Part shown: in pieces, positions 25,597-33,992 of the stretch
Position numbering within the stretch: position 1 is the stretch's first letter
Layout: each line of letters opens with the position of its first letter
DNA from: Blautia sp. SC05B48
GTDB taxonomy: Bacteria > Bacillota > Clostridia > Lachnospirales > Lachnospiraceae
Reading direction: 5' to 3'
DNA: 64,000 nt
Assembly: GCF_005848555.1 (NCBI RefSeq)
Contig: NZ_CP040518.1
Location: 2,169,001 to 2,233,000, forward strand
The notes under the pieces: generated by a model
What the model was told of the DNA's origin: nothing
Database searches by the model: none
Seen by the model: only the letters and a program-made list of their open reading frames with translations
Program-made: the position numbers and the translations under genes

Positions 25597-26909
25597 GACA
25601 GGCATATCGGATCATACCGATCTACACGGCAGACGTGTCCGGCGTCTGCTCTGCATTGTATGAGCTTGGAGGAATGACAGTGATGCATGATCCCTCCGGC
25701 TGTAATTCTACCTATAATACCCATGATGAGATCCGGTGGTACGATCAGGACAGTCTGATCTTTATCTCAGGTCTTACGGATATCGATGCCATTATGGGAA
25801 ATGATGAGAAATTTCTTCAGGATATCGAAGAGGCGGCAAAGGAGCTGAAACCGAAATTTATTGCACTTGCAAGCTCTCCGATCCCTTTTATGAATGGAAC
25901 GGATTTTCCGGGACTGGCCCGTGCACTTACGGCAAGAATCGGAATCCCGGCATTTTCGGTTCCGACCAGCGGCATGCATGACTATGTATACGGAGCAGGG
26001 CTGGCGCTGGCAGAGATCGCCGGACATTTTACAGGAGCTGCAGAGAAAACCGGAAGGTGTTCAGAAGCACCCACAGGATCTGCTGAAAGATCTACAGAGA
26101 AGAGAAGCCGGAAATTAAATATTCTTGGAGCAACCCCCCTTGATCTTGGCCCGCAGTCTGCAGTAGATGCCATGAAAAAACGTCTGAAAAACTATGGCTG
26201 GGAGATACTTTCCACCTGGGCTATGGGGGATACGCTGGAAGCTTTGTCCTGTGCCGGTGAAGCAGCGGTAAACCTTGTGGTATCCTCTGTGGGAATCCCG
26301 GCGGCCAATGTGCTGAAAGAAAAATTCGGTACGCCATTTCTCGTGGGGACTCCTGTGGAAGGCTATGAGGGGCAGATTTCAGATGCACTTGAGCGGATCG
26401 CGGATAGATCCTGTGGAGAGTGGGTAAATAAAAAGGATGACTCCGCAGAGGAAAGCGGAGGGCAGATCTTAGGGAAACAGGAGGAACTGTGGAAAGTAAC
26501 TCCGGAGCAGGTAATCTATTTTCAGGGAAGGAACAGTCTGTCAGCAGTATCTGACCCTTCAGGAGAAAGCAGGGAAATGCCCGACAAAGATGAGGTATTT
26601 TTTTCCGTACCGGACATTACCATCATCGGAGAACCGGTTACCATGGGCTCCCTGGCAGCAGTCATAGAGCAGAAATACGGAAAAAAGGTTCAGCTACTCT
26701 GTCCGCTGGAGATCACAGAGGGACTTTTGCGCAAGGGAGATGAAGCCATCTGTGGCGAGGAAGCCATGGAAGAAAAGCTGAAAACAGCCAGGATTATTGT
26801 GGCAGACCCACTCTATCGTCCAATCTGTCCGGAAACAGCCATTTTTTATGAGATGCCGCATATTGCGTTTTCCGGAAGGATATATCTCAGAAAATATTTT
26901 CCGGAATAA
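25593..26909 (+). CDS. Nitrogenase component-1-like subunit, NifK/NifN type (module 2)
   Basis: 438 residues with the NifK-like region SALYELGG and DPSGCNSTYNTHDEIRW (Cys37) near the start, then a Rossmann-type half. Compared with the module 1 partner it has two low-complexity inserts, near residues 150-170 and 275-330, that look like linkers. The ATG at 25593 overlaps the preceding stop (ATGA); ATG 25572 is also in frame. Last gene of the block, followed by a terminator at 27015. Confidence 0.8.
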   Translation: MRQAYRIIPIYTADVSGVCSALYELGGMTVMHDPSGCNSTYNTHDEIRWYDQDSLIFISGLTDIDAIMGNDEKFLQDIEEAAKELKPKFIALASSPIPFMNGTDFPGLARALTARIGIPAFSVPTSGMHDYVYGAGLALAEIAGHFTGAAEKTGRCSEAPTGSAERSTEKRSRKLNILGATPLDLGPQSAVDAMKKRLKNYGWEILSTWAMGDTLEALSCAGEAAVNLVVSSVGIPAANVLKEKFGTPFLVGTPVEGYEGQISDALERIADRSCGEWVNKKDDSAEESGGQILGKQEELWKVTPEQVIYFQGRNSLSAVSDPSGESREMPDKDEVFFSVPDITIIGEPVTMGSLAAVIEQKYGKKVQLLCPLEITEGLLRKGDEAICGEEAMEEKLKTARIIVADPLYRPICPETAIFYEMPHIAFSGRIYLRKYFPE

Positions 26910-27014
26910 AGAGCGTTTCGTGATCATGTATATAAATATTATGCGGATGAGAAAACAGGGCAGCAGTGTGTATAATTGCAGGAAAATCACATAAACTAAA
27001 TTATAAGAAACCGT

Positions 27015-27046
27015 AAAGGCGTTGCAGAAATATGCAGCGCCTTTTT
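27015..27046 (+). terminator. Terminator of the nitrogenase-like/hyp block
   Basis: AAAGGCG-TTGCA stem with TGCAG-CGCCTTTTT, 105 bases after the last K-like gene. It is the first clear terminator after the one in the leader, so the eleven genes could form one transcript. Confidence 0.75.
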
Positions 27047-27089
27047 CCGGCAGTAATATCGGAAATGGAGCATATATGGAGGGATTTTT

Positions 27090-27521
27090 ATGTGGGGATT
27101 TCTGTCAGCACTGATCTCAGGTGCACTGATGAGTATTCAAGGGGTATTTAACACAAATGTAACAAAACAGACCAGTCTGTGGGTTTCAACCGGCTGGGTA
27201 CAGTTTTCTGCATTTCTGGTCTGTGTGGCAGCATGGTTTTTTACAGGCAGGGAAAGTATCGGCATGCTGTGGCAGGTAGAGGATAAATATAATTTACTCG
27301 GAGGAGTGATCGGTGCATTTATCACTATCACAGTGATCCGGAGTATGGGAAGTCTGGGGCCTGCGCGGGCGGTTATGCTTATTGTCATTTCTCAGCTTGC
27401 GGTGGCTTATCTTATAGAATTGCTGGGGATTTTCGGTGTGGAAAGAGCAGATTTTCAGTGGAGAAAGCTGTTGGGAATGCTGATCTGTATTGCAGGTGTG
27501 GTTATTTTCAAATGGAAATAG
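27090..27521 (+). CDS. DMT-family small transporter (DUF606/YdcZ-like)
   Basis: 143 residues, four or five membrane segments, a one-domain member of the drug/metabolite transporter superfamily. The motif GALMSIQGVFNTNV near residues 11-24 and the later LGPARAVMLIVISQL segment fit the DUF606 type, which often works as a pair of short subunits; here only one is present. RBS GGAGGG. The substrate is unknown. Confidence 0.8.
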   Translation: MWGFLSALISGALMSIQGVFNTNVTKQTSLWVSTGWVQFSAFLVCVAAWFFTGRESIGMLWQVEDKYNLLGGVIGAFITITVIRSMGSLGPARAVMLIVISQLAVAYLIELLGIFGVERADFQWRKLLGMLICIAGVVIFKWK

Positions 27522-27527
27522 AAATAA

Positions 27528-27552
27528 AAGTATTGTAATATTTGTAATACTT
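27528..27552. repeat. Short inverted repeat, possible operator
   Basis: AAGTATT (27528-27534) and AATACTT (27546-27552) flank an AT-rich centre, just after the DMT gene and before the ComEA-like gene. No T-run, so not a terminator. May be an operator; weak. Confidence 0.3.
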
Positions 27553-27631
27553 CGTTAAAATAAGGTATGGTTTTGCATGAGTAACGGGGCACCTGCCGCC
27601 ACATCGGCGGAAAGGAGTGAACCGCCTACCT

Positions 27632-28459
27632 ATGAAAATAAGATCACATATCAGAAGTGTTCGGCTTGTTTTTTCCATATTTTTGTTACTGATCCTGGCA
27701 GGGCTGACAGGCTGTAAGGATGACGGAACAGAATTTCTGGAGAAAGAACTGGTGCAGGAAGAAAGTACGGAAGCATCCGGAATGGATGCAGAGCAGGAAG
27801 AACCGAAGGATACGGAAAGTGAAGTATCCGGGAAGGCATCCGCAGGGGCTGCGGCAGATATATCACAGAAGAAACAGAATGAGTCTGCGGAGGAACCGGC
27901 TCCGGAGGTTGAAAAACAGCTGCCGGAGATCTCAGACACCCCTCAGACCATTTATGTAGATATATGTGGAGCAGTGACCAGCCCGGGAGTCTATGAGCTT
28001 CCATATGGCAGCCGTGTTTTTCAGGCTATCGAGCAGGCCGGAGGATATCTTCCGGAAGCTGCGGAAAGCTATCTCAACCGTGCTAAGGGACTTTCCGATG
28101 GACAGCAGGTTTATGTGCCTACCCAGGCGGAGGTGGACAGCCAGCGGATCGCAGCTACCCAGGATGGATCGGAAGTCACAGCAGAAAACAGTACCGAAAC
28201 GGCGAGCGGACAGAAATCCGCCGGAGAGGATTCCGGTGAAGCCGAGACTGCATCTTCCACAGAGCAGAAGATCAATCTGAACACCGCTGATGTATCCCAG
28301 CTTACTACTCTCACAGGTGTAGGGGAGTCCAAGGCCCTGGCGATCATCGCTTACAGGGAAGAGAACGGTCCCTTTACTTCAGCAGAGGATATCATGAATG
28401 TACCAGGTATCAAAGAAGGAACCTATGAGAAGATAAAGGATAAAATAGCAATAAAGTAA
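27632..28459 (+). CDS. comEA: ComEA-like DNA-binding lipoprotein (SLBB plus helix-hairpin-helix)
   Basis: 275 residues. An N-terminal lipoprotein signal ends in LAGLTGC, then a Glu-rich linker, an SLBB domain (IYVDICGAVTSPGVYELP, about residues 107-165), a second linker and a C-terminal double helix-hairpin-helix (KINLNTADVSQL to the end). ComEA binds incoming DNA at the cell surface for ComEC. Lipid anchoring instead of a transmembrane anchor is a variation. The start is uncertain: ATG 27632 has AAGGAG 15 bases away, GTG 27617 almost none. ComEC follows after four genes. Confidence 0.8.
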   Translation: MKIRSHIRSVRLVFSIFLLLILAGLTGCKDDGTEFLEKELVQEESTEASGMDAEQEEPKDTESEVSGKASAGAAADISQKKQNESAEEPAPEVEKQLPEISDTPQTIYVDICGAVTSPGVYELPYGSRVFQAIEQAGGYLPEAAESYLNRAKGLSDGQQVYVPTQAEVDSQRIAATQDGSEVTAENSTETASGQKSAGEDSGEAETASSTEQKINLNTADVSQLTTLTGVGESKALAIIAYREENGPFTSAEDIMNVPGIKEGTYEKIKDKIAIK

Positions 28460-28469
28460 GGAGCGCTAA

Positions 28470-29159
28470 ATGAGCAGGAAAGTATTGGTAGTAGATGATG
28501 AGAAACTGATTGTCAAGGGACTTCGCTTCAGTCTGGAGCAGGACGGAATGGAAGTGGACTGTGCCTATGACGGAGAGGAAGCACTGGAAAAAGCAAAAGC
28601 AGGAGAGTACGATATCATCCTTCTTGACCTGATGCTTCCAAAAATGGACGGTCTTGAGGTATGCCAGCAGATCCGTGAATTTTCCAATGTTCCGATCATC
28701 ATGCTTACAGCAAAAGGAGAAGATATGGATAAGATCCTGGGTCTGGAATACGGAGCTGATGATTATGTCACCAAGCCTTTCAACATCCTGGAAGTCAAAG
28801 CCCGCATCAAGGCGATCATCCGCCGTGCAGGCAGCAAACAGGACAAGCAGGAGAAGGCCAAGACTGTGGAAGTCGGAGAACTGAAGCTGGACTGCGAAGG
28901 ACGCCGCGTATTTATCTCCGGAAAAGAGATCAACCTCACAGCCAAGGAATTTGATGTGCTGGAACTGCTGGTATTCAATCCGAACAAGGTATACAGCAGA
29001 GAAAATCTTCTGAATATCGTATGGGGCTATGAATATCCGGGAGATGTCCGTACCGTAGATGTACATATCCGCCGCCTGAGAGAAAAGATCGAGGCCAATC
29101 CCAGTGAGCCGAAATATGTACACACCAAATGGGGTGTGGGCTACTATTTCCAGGCATAA
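28470..29159 (+). CDS. OmpR/PhoB-type response regulator
   Basis: 229 residues: receiver domain with DD at 9-10, phosphoacceptor Asp53 (LLDLMLPKMDG) and Lys in TKPF near 104; C-terminal winged helix with the motif TVDVHIRRLREKIE. Four bases separate it from the histidine kinase gene, so the two form one system. It lies inside the comEA-comEC region, which raises the possibility that DNA uptake or envelope genes are its targets. RBS AAGGAG. Confidence 0.95.
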   Translation: MSRKVLVVDDEKLIVKGLRFSLEQDGMEVDCAYDGEEALEKAKAGEYDIILLDLMLPKMDGLEVCQQIREFSNVPIIMLTAKGEDMDKILGLEYGADDYVTKPFNILEVKARIKAIIRRAGSKQDKQEKAKTVEVGELKLDCEGRRVFISGKEINLTAKEFDVLELLVFNPNKVYSRENLLNIVWGYEYPGDVRTVDVHIRRLREKIEANPSEPKYVHTKWGVGYYFQA

Positions 29160-29162
29160 CCT

Positions 29163-30593
29163 GTGAAGTTCAAAAAGAACGGCAAATTTTTCAAAAGTCT
29201 CCGCTTTCGTATTCTGATCATCCTGATCATACTGGGAATCGTACCGAGTGTCATCGTAACGGAAATGGTCATTGCCAACTATGAAGATCGTGCCATTGCC
29301 AACCGTGTGCAGAGCATGGAGAACATCTGTGACATCATGTGCGACCTGCTGATCAAGGAGAATTATCTGAATGACACCAGCTCTCAGACGGTGAACAGCA
29401 AGCTGGAATTACTGTCCAACAGCTATGGTGGCAGGATTCTCATTGTAGACAGGGATTTCAGGATCATCAAGGATACCTATGGCGTGGATGAGGGCAGGAC
29501 TCTGGTTTCCCAGAAAGTATTGAACTGTTTTAAAGGAGAAGATGCCTACCAATATGATTCTGACAGCCAGAAGCTGATCTTGGCAGTTCCGGTAAAAAGT
29601 CCGGATGTAAAACAGGTGCAGGGTGCCATGATGATCATGGCATCTTCCAGTGAGGTGACAGCAACCATCCATGAACTGGAGCAGAAAGGGATTCTGATTA
29701 TCGGTATCATTGTAGTGCTGGCCATTTTTCTGGGGTATATTCTTTCCACGATCCTGGTGAAGCCATTTGCCAGGGTAACGAAAGCAATCGAGGACCTTAC
29801 AGACGGATATCAGAATGAGGAGATCTCGGTACCGGATTATACAGAGACAGCTTTGATCACAGATGCATTTAACAAGATGCTTTCCAGAATGAAGACGTTG
29901 GATGAATCCAGACAGGAGTTTGTATCCAATGTGTCTCATGAGCTGAAGACACCTATGACTTCAATGAAGGTTCTGGCGGATTCGCTGGTAGGACAGCAGG
30001 GGGTTCCGGAGGAACTGTATCAGGAATTTCTTTCTGATATCACAGAAGAGATTGACAGAGAGAACAAGATTATCACCGATCTGCTCTCCCTGGTAAAAAT
30101 GGACAAAAAAGCAGCAGATATGAATATCCGTAATATGAATATCAATGAGCTGCTGGAGAATATCCTGAAGCGTCTCCGTCCTATTGCAGATCAGAGAAGG
30201 ATTGACCTGATTCTGGATTCGTTCCGACCGGTAACCGCAGATGTGGATGAGGTGAAATTTACCCTTGCCATCAGTAACCTGGTCGAAAATGGTATCAAAT
30301 ACAATGTAGATGAGGGATGGGTCCGCGTAACACTGGATGCGGATCATAAGGATTTCTATGTGACGGTTGCAGATTCCGGCCTGGGAATACCGGAAGATTC
30401 CATTGAACGGATCTTTGAGCGTTTTTATCGTGTGGATAAATCCCATTCCAGAGAGATCGGCGGAACCGGTCTTGGACTTGCTATTACAAGAAGTTCTATA
30501 GCCATGCATCATGGGATCATCAAGGTATCCAGCAAAGAGGGCGAGGGAACCACATTTACCGTGAAGATCCCGCTGTCCTATATCCCGTCCTAG
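29163..30593 (+). CDS. Sensor histidine kinase
   Basis: 476 residues. Membrane segments near residues 14-37 and 178-200 enclose an extracytoplasmic sensor domain of about 140 residues with PAS/Cache-like character; a HAMP domain follows, then the H-box with His259 (NVSHELKTPM), N box (NLVENGIKYN), and G boxes (DSGLGIP, GGTGLGLA). The kinase is of the PhoR/WalK type by layout. Start is GTG at 29163, three bases after the regulator stop. The signal is unknown. Confidence 0.95.
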   Translation: MKFKKNGKFFKSLRFRILIILIILGIVPSVIVTEMVIANYEDRAIANRVQSMENICDIMCDLLIKENYLNDTSSQTVNSKLELLSNSYGGRILIVDRDFRIIKDTYGVDEGRTLVSQKVLNCFKGEDAYQYDSDSQKLILAVPVKSPDVKQVQGAMMIMASSSEVTATIHELEQKGILIIGIIVVLAIFLGYILSTILVKPFARVTKAIEDLTDGYQNEEISVPDYTETALITDAFNKMLSRMKTLDESRQEFVSNVSHELKTPMTSMKVLADSLVGQQGVPEELYQEFLSDITEEIDRENKIITDLLSLVKMDKKAADMNIRNMNINELLENILKRLRPIADQRRIDLILDSFRPVTADVDEVKFTLAISNLVENGIKYNVDEGWVRVTLDADHKDFYVTVADSGLGIPEDSIERIFERFYRVDKSHSREIGGTGLGLAITRSSIAMHHGIIKVSSKEGEGTTFTVKIPLSYIPS

Positions 30594-30603
30594 GAGGTAC
30601 AGC

Positions 30604-31560
30604 ATGAAAAAAACGATTTTGATCATCTGTGTGGCCGCTGCCTGCATCCTTTTTGGTCTGGTTGCTTTCATAGGTTTGTCGGGAAGAAATAAAAACGAAG
30701 AACAGCAGTATAGATTTTATTATATCAACAGCGATGAAACGAGACTGAAAGAAGAAAAATATACTCCGGAGAAGGAAACAACAGAAGTGATGCTGCGCAA
30801 TTTTTCCGAGAGTCTGAATAACCGTGAGACCCGGGAAGACGGAATCTCACTTTTTCCGGATGGGGTAAAGATTTCTTCTTATTCTATACAGGATGGAGTC
30901 CTGAACGTAGAATTCAATGAGGCCTATGATAAAATGTCACGTACCAGAGAACTTCTGGTGCGGGCAGGTATAGTGAAGATCTTTTTACAGGTTCCAGGAG
31001 TAGATTCTGTGGAGATCTATGTGGGTAAAAAGCCGCTGACAGATACCAGGGGTGAAGAAGTGGGAGCCATGAACAACGACACCTTTGTGGAGTTTTCCGG
31101 GTCCGATGGGGATGTGTACAGCTATGACACCTTTACTCTGTATTTCACAAATAAAAACGGAGATAAACTGGTAGCGGAACAGAGAAGTGTCCGCTACAGA
31201 CGAAATCTTCCGAAAGCTACGGTGGTTTTGGAGCAGCTTGCAAGAGGTCCGCTGGAAAAAGGACATTATCCTACAATACCGGAGAATTCAGAGGTACTTT
31301 CCCTGACGAGAGCAAACGGAATCTGCTATGTGGATTATAATTCCGTATTTCAGGATTATGCGCTGGATGTTTCGGAACAGGTTGCCGTGTATTCGGTGGT
31401 AAATACGCTGATCGCGGCAACGGATGTGGACAAAGTTGAGATTTCCATCGAAGGAAACAAGGAAGTGACCTTTGGCCAGAATATGCAGCTTTATAAGTTC
31501 TATGAATGGAACGACAGCCTGCTGGCACACACAAAGGCTAAAAAAGAACAGAAAAAATAA
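30604..31560 (+). CDS. GerMN-domain membrane-anchored protein
   Basis: 318 residues with one N-terminal membrane helix (4-26) and two tandem GerMN-type domains (about 50-150 and 175-300), each with the Val-Glu-Phe/Val-Asp-Tyr strand pattern (GVLNVEFNEAYDKM; GICYVDYNSVF). GerMN proteins act at the cell envelope in spore germination and in LpqB-like signalling; in LpqB the domain modulates a histidine kinase. Since this gene directly follows a kinase, a sensor accessory role is a reasonable inference. RBS AGGAGG. Confidence 0.82.
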   Translation: MKKTILIICVAAACILFGLVAFIGLSGRNKNEEQQYRFYYINSDETRLKEEKYTPEKETTEVMLRNFSESLNNRETREDGISLFPDGVKISSYSIQDGVLNVEFNEAYDKMSRTRELLVRAGIVKIFLQVPGVDSVEIYVGKKPLTDTRGEEVGAMNNDTFVEFSGSDGDVYSYDTFTLYFTNKNGDKLVAEQRSVRYRRNLPKATVVLEQLARGPLEKGHYPTIPENSEVLSLTRANGICYVDYNSVFQDYALDVSEQVAVYSVVNTLIAATDVDKVEISIEGNKEVTFGQNMQLYKFYEWNDSLLAHTKAKKEQKK

Positions 31561-31595
31561 AACATTTCAAAATATCAGAAAACGGGAGAACATTT

Positions 31596-33872
31596 ATGGC
31601 GAAAAGGCCGATGTGTCTTTTGTGTTTTCTTATGGTGCTGAGTCTTGGCGCACTGGAGCTTATGGGGATTCCTCTGATCAGGGGGAATCCCCTTCCGTTA
31701 AATGTGCAGGACCAGATCAAAGCGCACCCTGGTTCCATGATCTGCGGGGAGGTGGAACAGTATGAAAACACAGAATTTTCCCAGTCTGTTTATCTGAAAA
31801 AAACATATCTTATCCATCAGTCAAAAAAATTTCCAATTGAAAATGTAAGAATATTTCTCAAAAAAGAAGAAGATCTGAAACCGGGAATGCGGATCCTGGT
31901 CAAGGGAACGCTGAAAAGAGTGGAAGGTCCTGCGAATCCGGGGGGCTTTGACAGCCAACACTTTTATGCCTGTCGTCATATTTATTATTTTATGAAGAAC
32001 GCTGTGCTCCAAAAGAAAACAGCAGTGTATTCCGGCTACAGGCAGCTCCTTTTGGAGATAAAAGAAAGCTGCAGACAGATTCTGAAGGAAGCTGCAGGAA
32101 AAGATGCGCCTGTTTTTTGTGCCATGACGCTTGGAGACAAACAGGAACTGGATCCGGAAACACAGATGCGCTATCAGCTGGCCGGAATCATACATATCCT
32201 TGCCATCAGCGGACTTCATATCAGTATTCTGGGAATGGGGCTTTACAACCTTCTAAAGAAGATGGGACTGGGAATCTGGCCTGCCGGGATTTTTTCTCTG
32301 GGAGTGATGCTGCAGTATGGAATCATGACCGGAGGGAGTGTTTCCACCATGCGTGCAGTAACTATGTTTTTGATCGCCATGGGAGCCAGAATCACCGGAC
32401 GGATCTATGATATGATGAGTGCTCTTTCCGTAACTGCCATGATGATCCTTGTGGAATCTCCGGCCTATCTCCTGGACAGCGGATTTCTTCTGTCCTTTGG
32501 CTGTGTTCTGGGAATGGGGCTCGCTGCGGAAAAGATCTGTGCCCTTGCAGGAGCGGAGAAAAAATGGACAAAGGCACTGGTAAGTCCTATAGCTCTTCAG
32601 CTTGTGACTCTGCCGGTGATGCTGAAGTTTTTCGGAGAAGTCTCTATTGCCGGATTTATCCTGAATCTGTTGGTGCTTCCAAGTGTGGGGGTAGTGCTGA
32701 CAGGAGGAATGGCGGCGCTGCTGCTGGGAATTCTCAGTATTCCTGCGGCAAAACTGGTAATCCTGCCGGCAAGGGTACTGCTGCTTTTTTATGAATATCT
32801 CTGCAGTCTGGCAGGAAAATCAGGATGGAGTACCTGGATCGGAGGGGAGCCGGAAATATGGCAGATCCTGGTATATTATGGCTTTTTGATCATAGTCCTG
32901 TTTATGGGACAGTATATAAAAGAACAGCTCCGGAAGAAAAAAGCAGTCAGTGAGGAAACGGAGCTAGCAGAGGAGCAGGCGGAAGCAGGTTGCCGGAAGC
33001 TATATGCTATCCGGATAACAGCCGGTATTTTTCTGGCAGTCGGAATCCTGATACTGGGATATCATCCAGCAGGAAGCCTGAAGGTGATCTGCCTGGATGT
33101 AGGACAAGGTGACGGTATTCTTGTGGAGACCCCGGAGGATCACCATTTTCTGATCGACGGAGGAAGCAGCAGCCAGTCGGAGCTTGGAAGATACTGCCTT
33201 TTGCCGGCATTGAAAAGTCAGGGGATTTCCTGGCTGGATGGGATTTTTATTTCCCATACAGATCAGGATCACATCAACGGTGTGAAGGAGCTTCTGGAAT
33301 ATATGGGAAAAGGTCTTACAACCATCCGGGCCGGATATCTGATCCTGCCTGCCTGGGCGGAAAGACCAGATGCATGGAGGGAGCTTGCAGAGGCAGCAAA
33401 AACAGCCGGAGTTAAGGTCGTGACAGCAGGAAAAGGGGATGAATTGCCTTGCGGCAAAGTATCTTTTTCTGTTCTGTGGCCGGAGAAAAATGCCACAGGA
33501 AAAGATGTGAATGAGGAAGCTATGGTGATGGAATTGTCTTTTGGAGATTTTCAGATGCTTTTTACCGGAGATATCGGTGCAGATACAGAGAAAAAGCTTC
33601 TGGTAGCCGGGGGGCTTGAGGATGTTGACTGTCTGAAGGTGGGACATCACGGTTCCCGTTATTCTACCACAGAAGCATTTCTTGAGAAAATAAAGCCGGA
33701 AGTGGCGATCATTTCCTGTTCTTCTACCAACACCTACGGACATCCGTCACCGGAAACCGTAGAGCGGCTTAAAGCGGCCGGAAGTCAGGTGGAATACACC
33801 ATGAAAAACGGTGCTATTACCGTGGAAACAGATGGAAAAAAGCTTAAGATCGGAAGGTTCCGGAAGGATTGA
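31596..33872 (+). CDS. comEC: ComEC/Rec2 DNA-internalisation protein
   Basis: 758 residues. An N-terminal OB-like DUF4131 domain, a membrane Competence domain with LAISGLHISILGMG near residue 205, and a C-terminal metallo-beta-lactamase domain with HTDQDHINGV near 555 and KVGHHGSRYS near 680. It forms the channel for single-stranded DNA and likely degrades the second strand. Full length, all catalytic His and Asp residues present, so natural transformation machinery may be functional if pilus genes occur elsewhere. RBS GGGAG. Confidence 0.95.
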   Translation: MAKRPMCLLCFLMVLSLGALELMGIPLIRGNPLPLNVQDQIKAHPGSMICGEVEQYENTEFSQSVYLKKTYLIHQSKKFPIENVRIFLKKEEDLKPGMRILVKGTLKRVEGPANPGGFDSQHFYACRHIYYFMKNAVLQKKTAVYSGYRQLLLEIKESCRQILKEAAGKDAPVFCAMTLGDKQELDPETQMRYQLAGIIHILAISGLHISILGMGLYNLLKKMGLGIWPAGIFSLGVMLQYGIMTGGSVSTMRAVTMFLIAMGARITGRIYDMMSALSVTAMMILVESPAYLLDSGFLLSFGCVLGMGLAAEKICALAGAEKKWTKALVSPIALQLVTLPVMLKFFGEVSIAGFILNLLVLPSVGVVLTGGMAALLLGILSIPAAKLVILPARVLLLFYEYLCSLAGKSGWSTWIGGEPEIWQILVYYGFLIIVLFMGQYIKEQLRKKKAVSEETELAEEQAEAGCRKLYAIRITAGIFLAVGILILGYHPAGSLKVICLDVGQGDGILVETPEDHHFLIDGGSSSQSELGRYCLLPALKSQGISWLDGIFISHTDQDHINGVKELLEYMGKGLTTIRAGYLILPAWAERPDAWRELAEAAKTAGVKVVTAGKGDELPCGKVSFSVLWPEKNATGKDVNEEAMVMELSFGDFQMLFTGDIGADTEKKLLVAGGLEDVDCLKVGHHGSRYSTTEAFLEKIKPEVAIISCSSTNTYGHPSPETVERLKAAGSQVEYTMKNGAITVETDGKKLKIGRFRKD

Positions 33873-33992
33873 GTTTTTTTTCCAAAATCGAAAAAAACGA
33901 TGACTTTTGAACACGTTTGTTGTAAAATAGACAGGGTTTGTGCAAAAACAAAATACTGAAAATGTGCAATACAAGATAAGGAGTTTTTATTT

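Noticed and set aside
15158..26909. Nitrogen fixation (nifHDK) as the function of the block
   Set aside because: D- and K-like proteins are short, FeMo-cofactor ligands are not evident, and nifB, nifE/N assembly and nifV-type genes are absent. The presence of hyp genes also does not fit.
15158..26909. Chlorophyllide or F430 type reductase (BchLNB, CfbCD)
   Set aside because: No tetrapyrrole synthesis genes are adjacent, and these systems do not come with hypCDEF. Not excluded as a distant relative.
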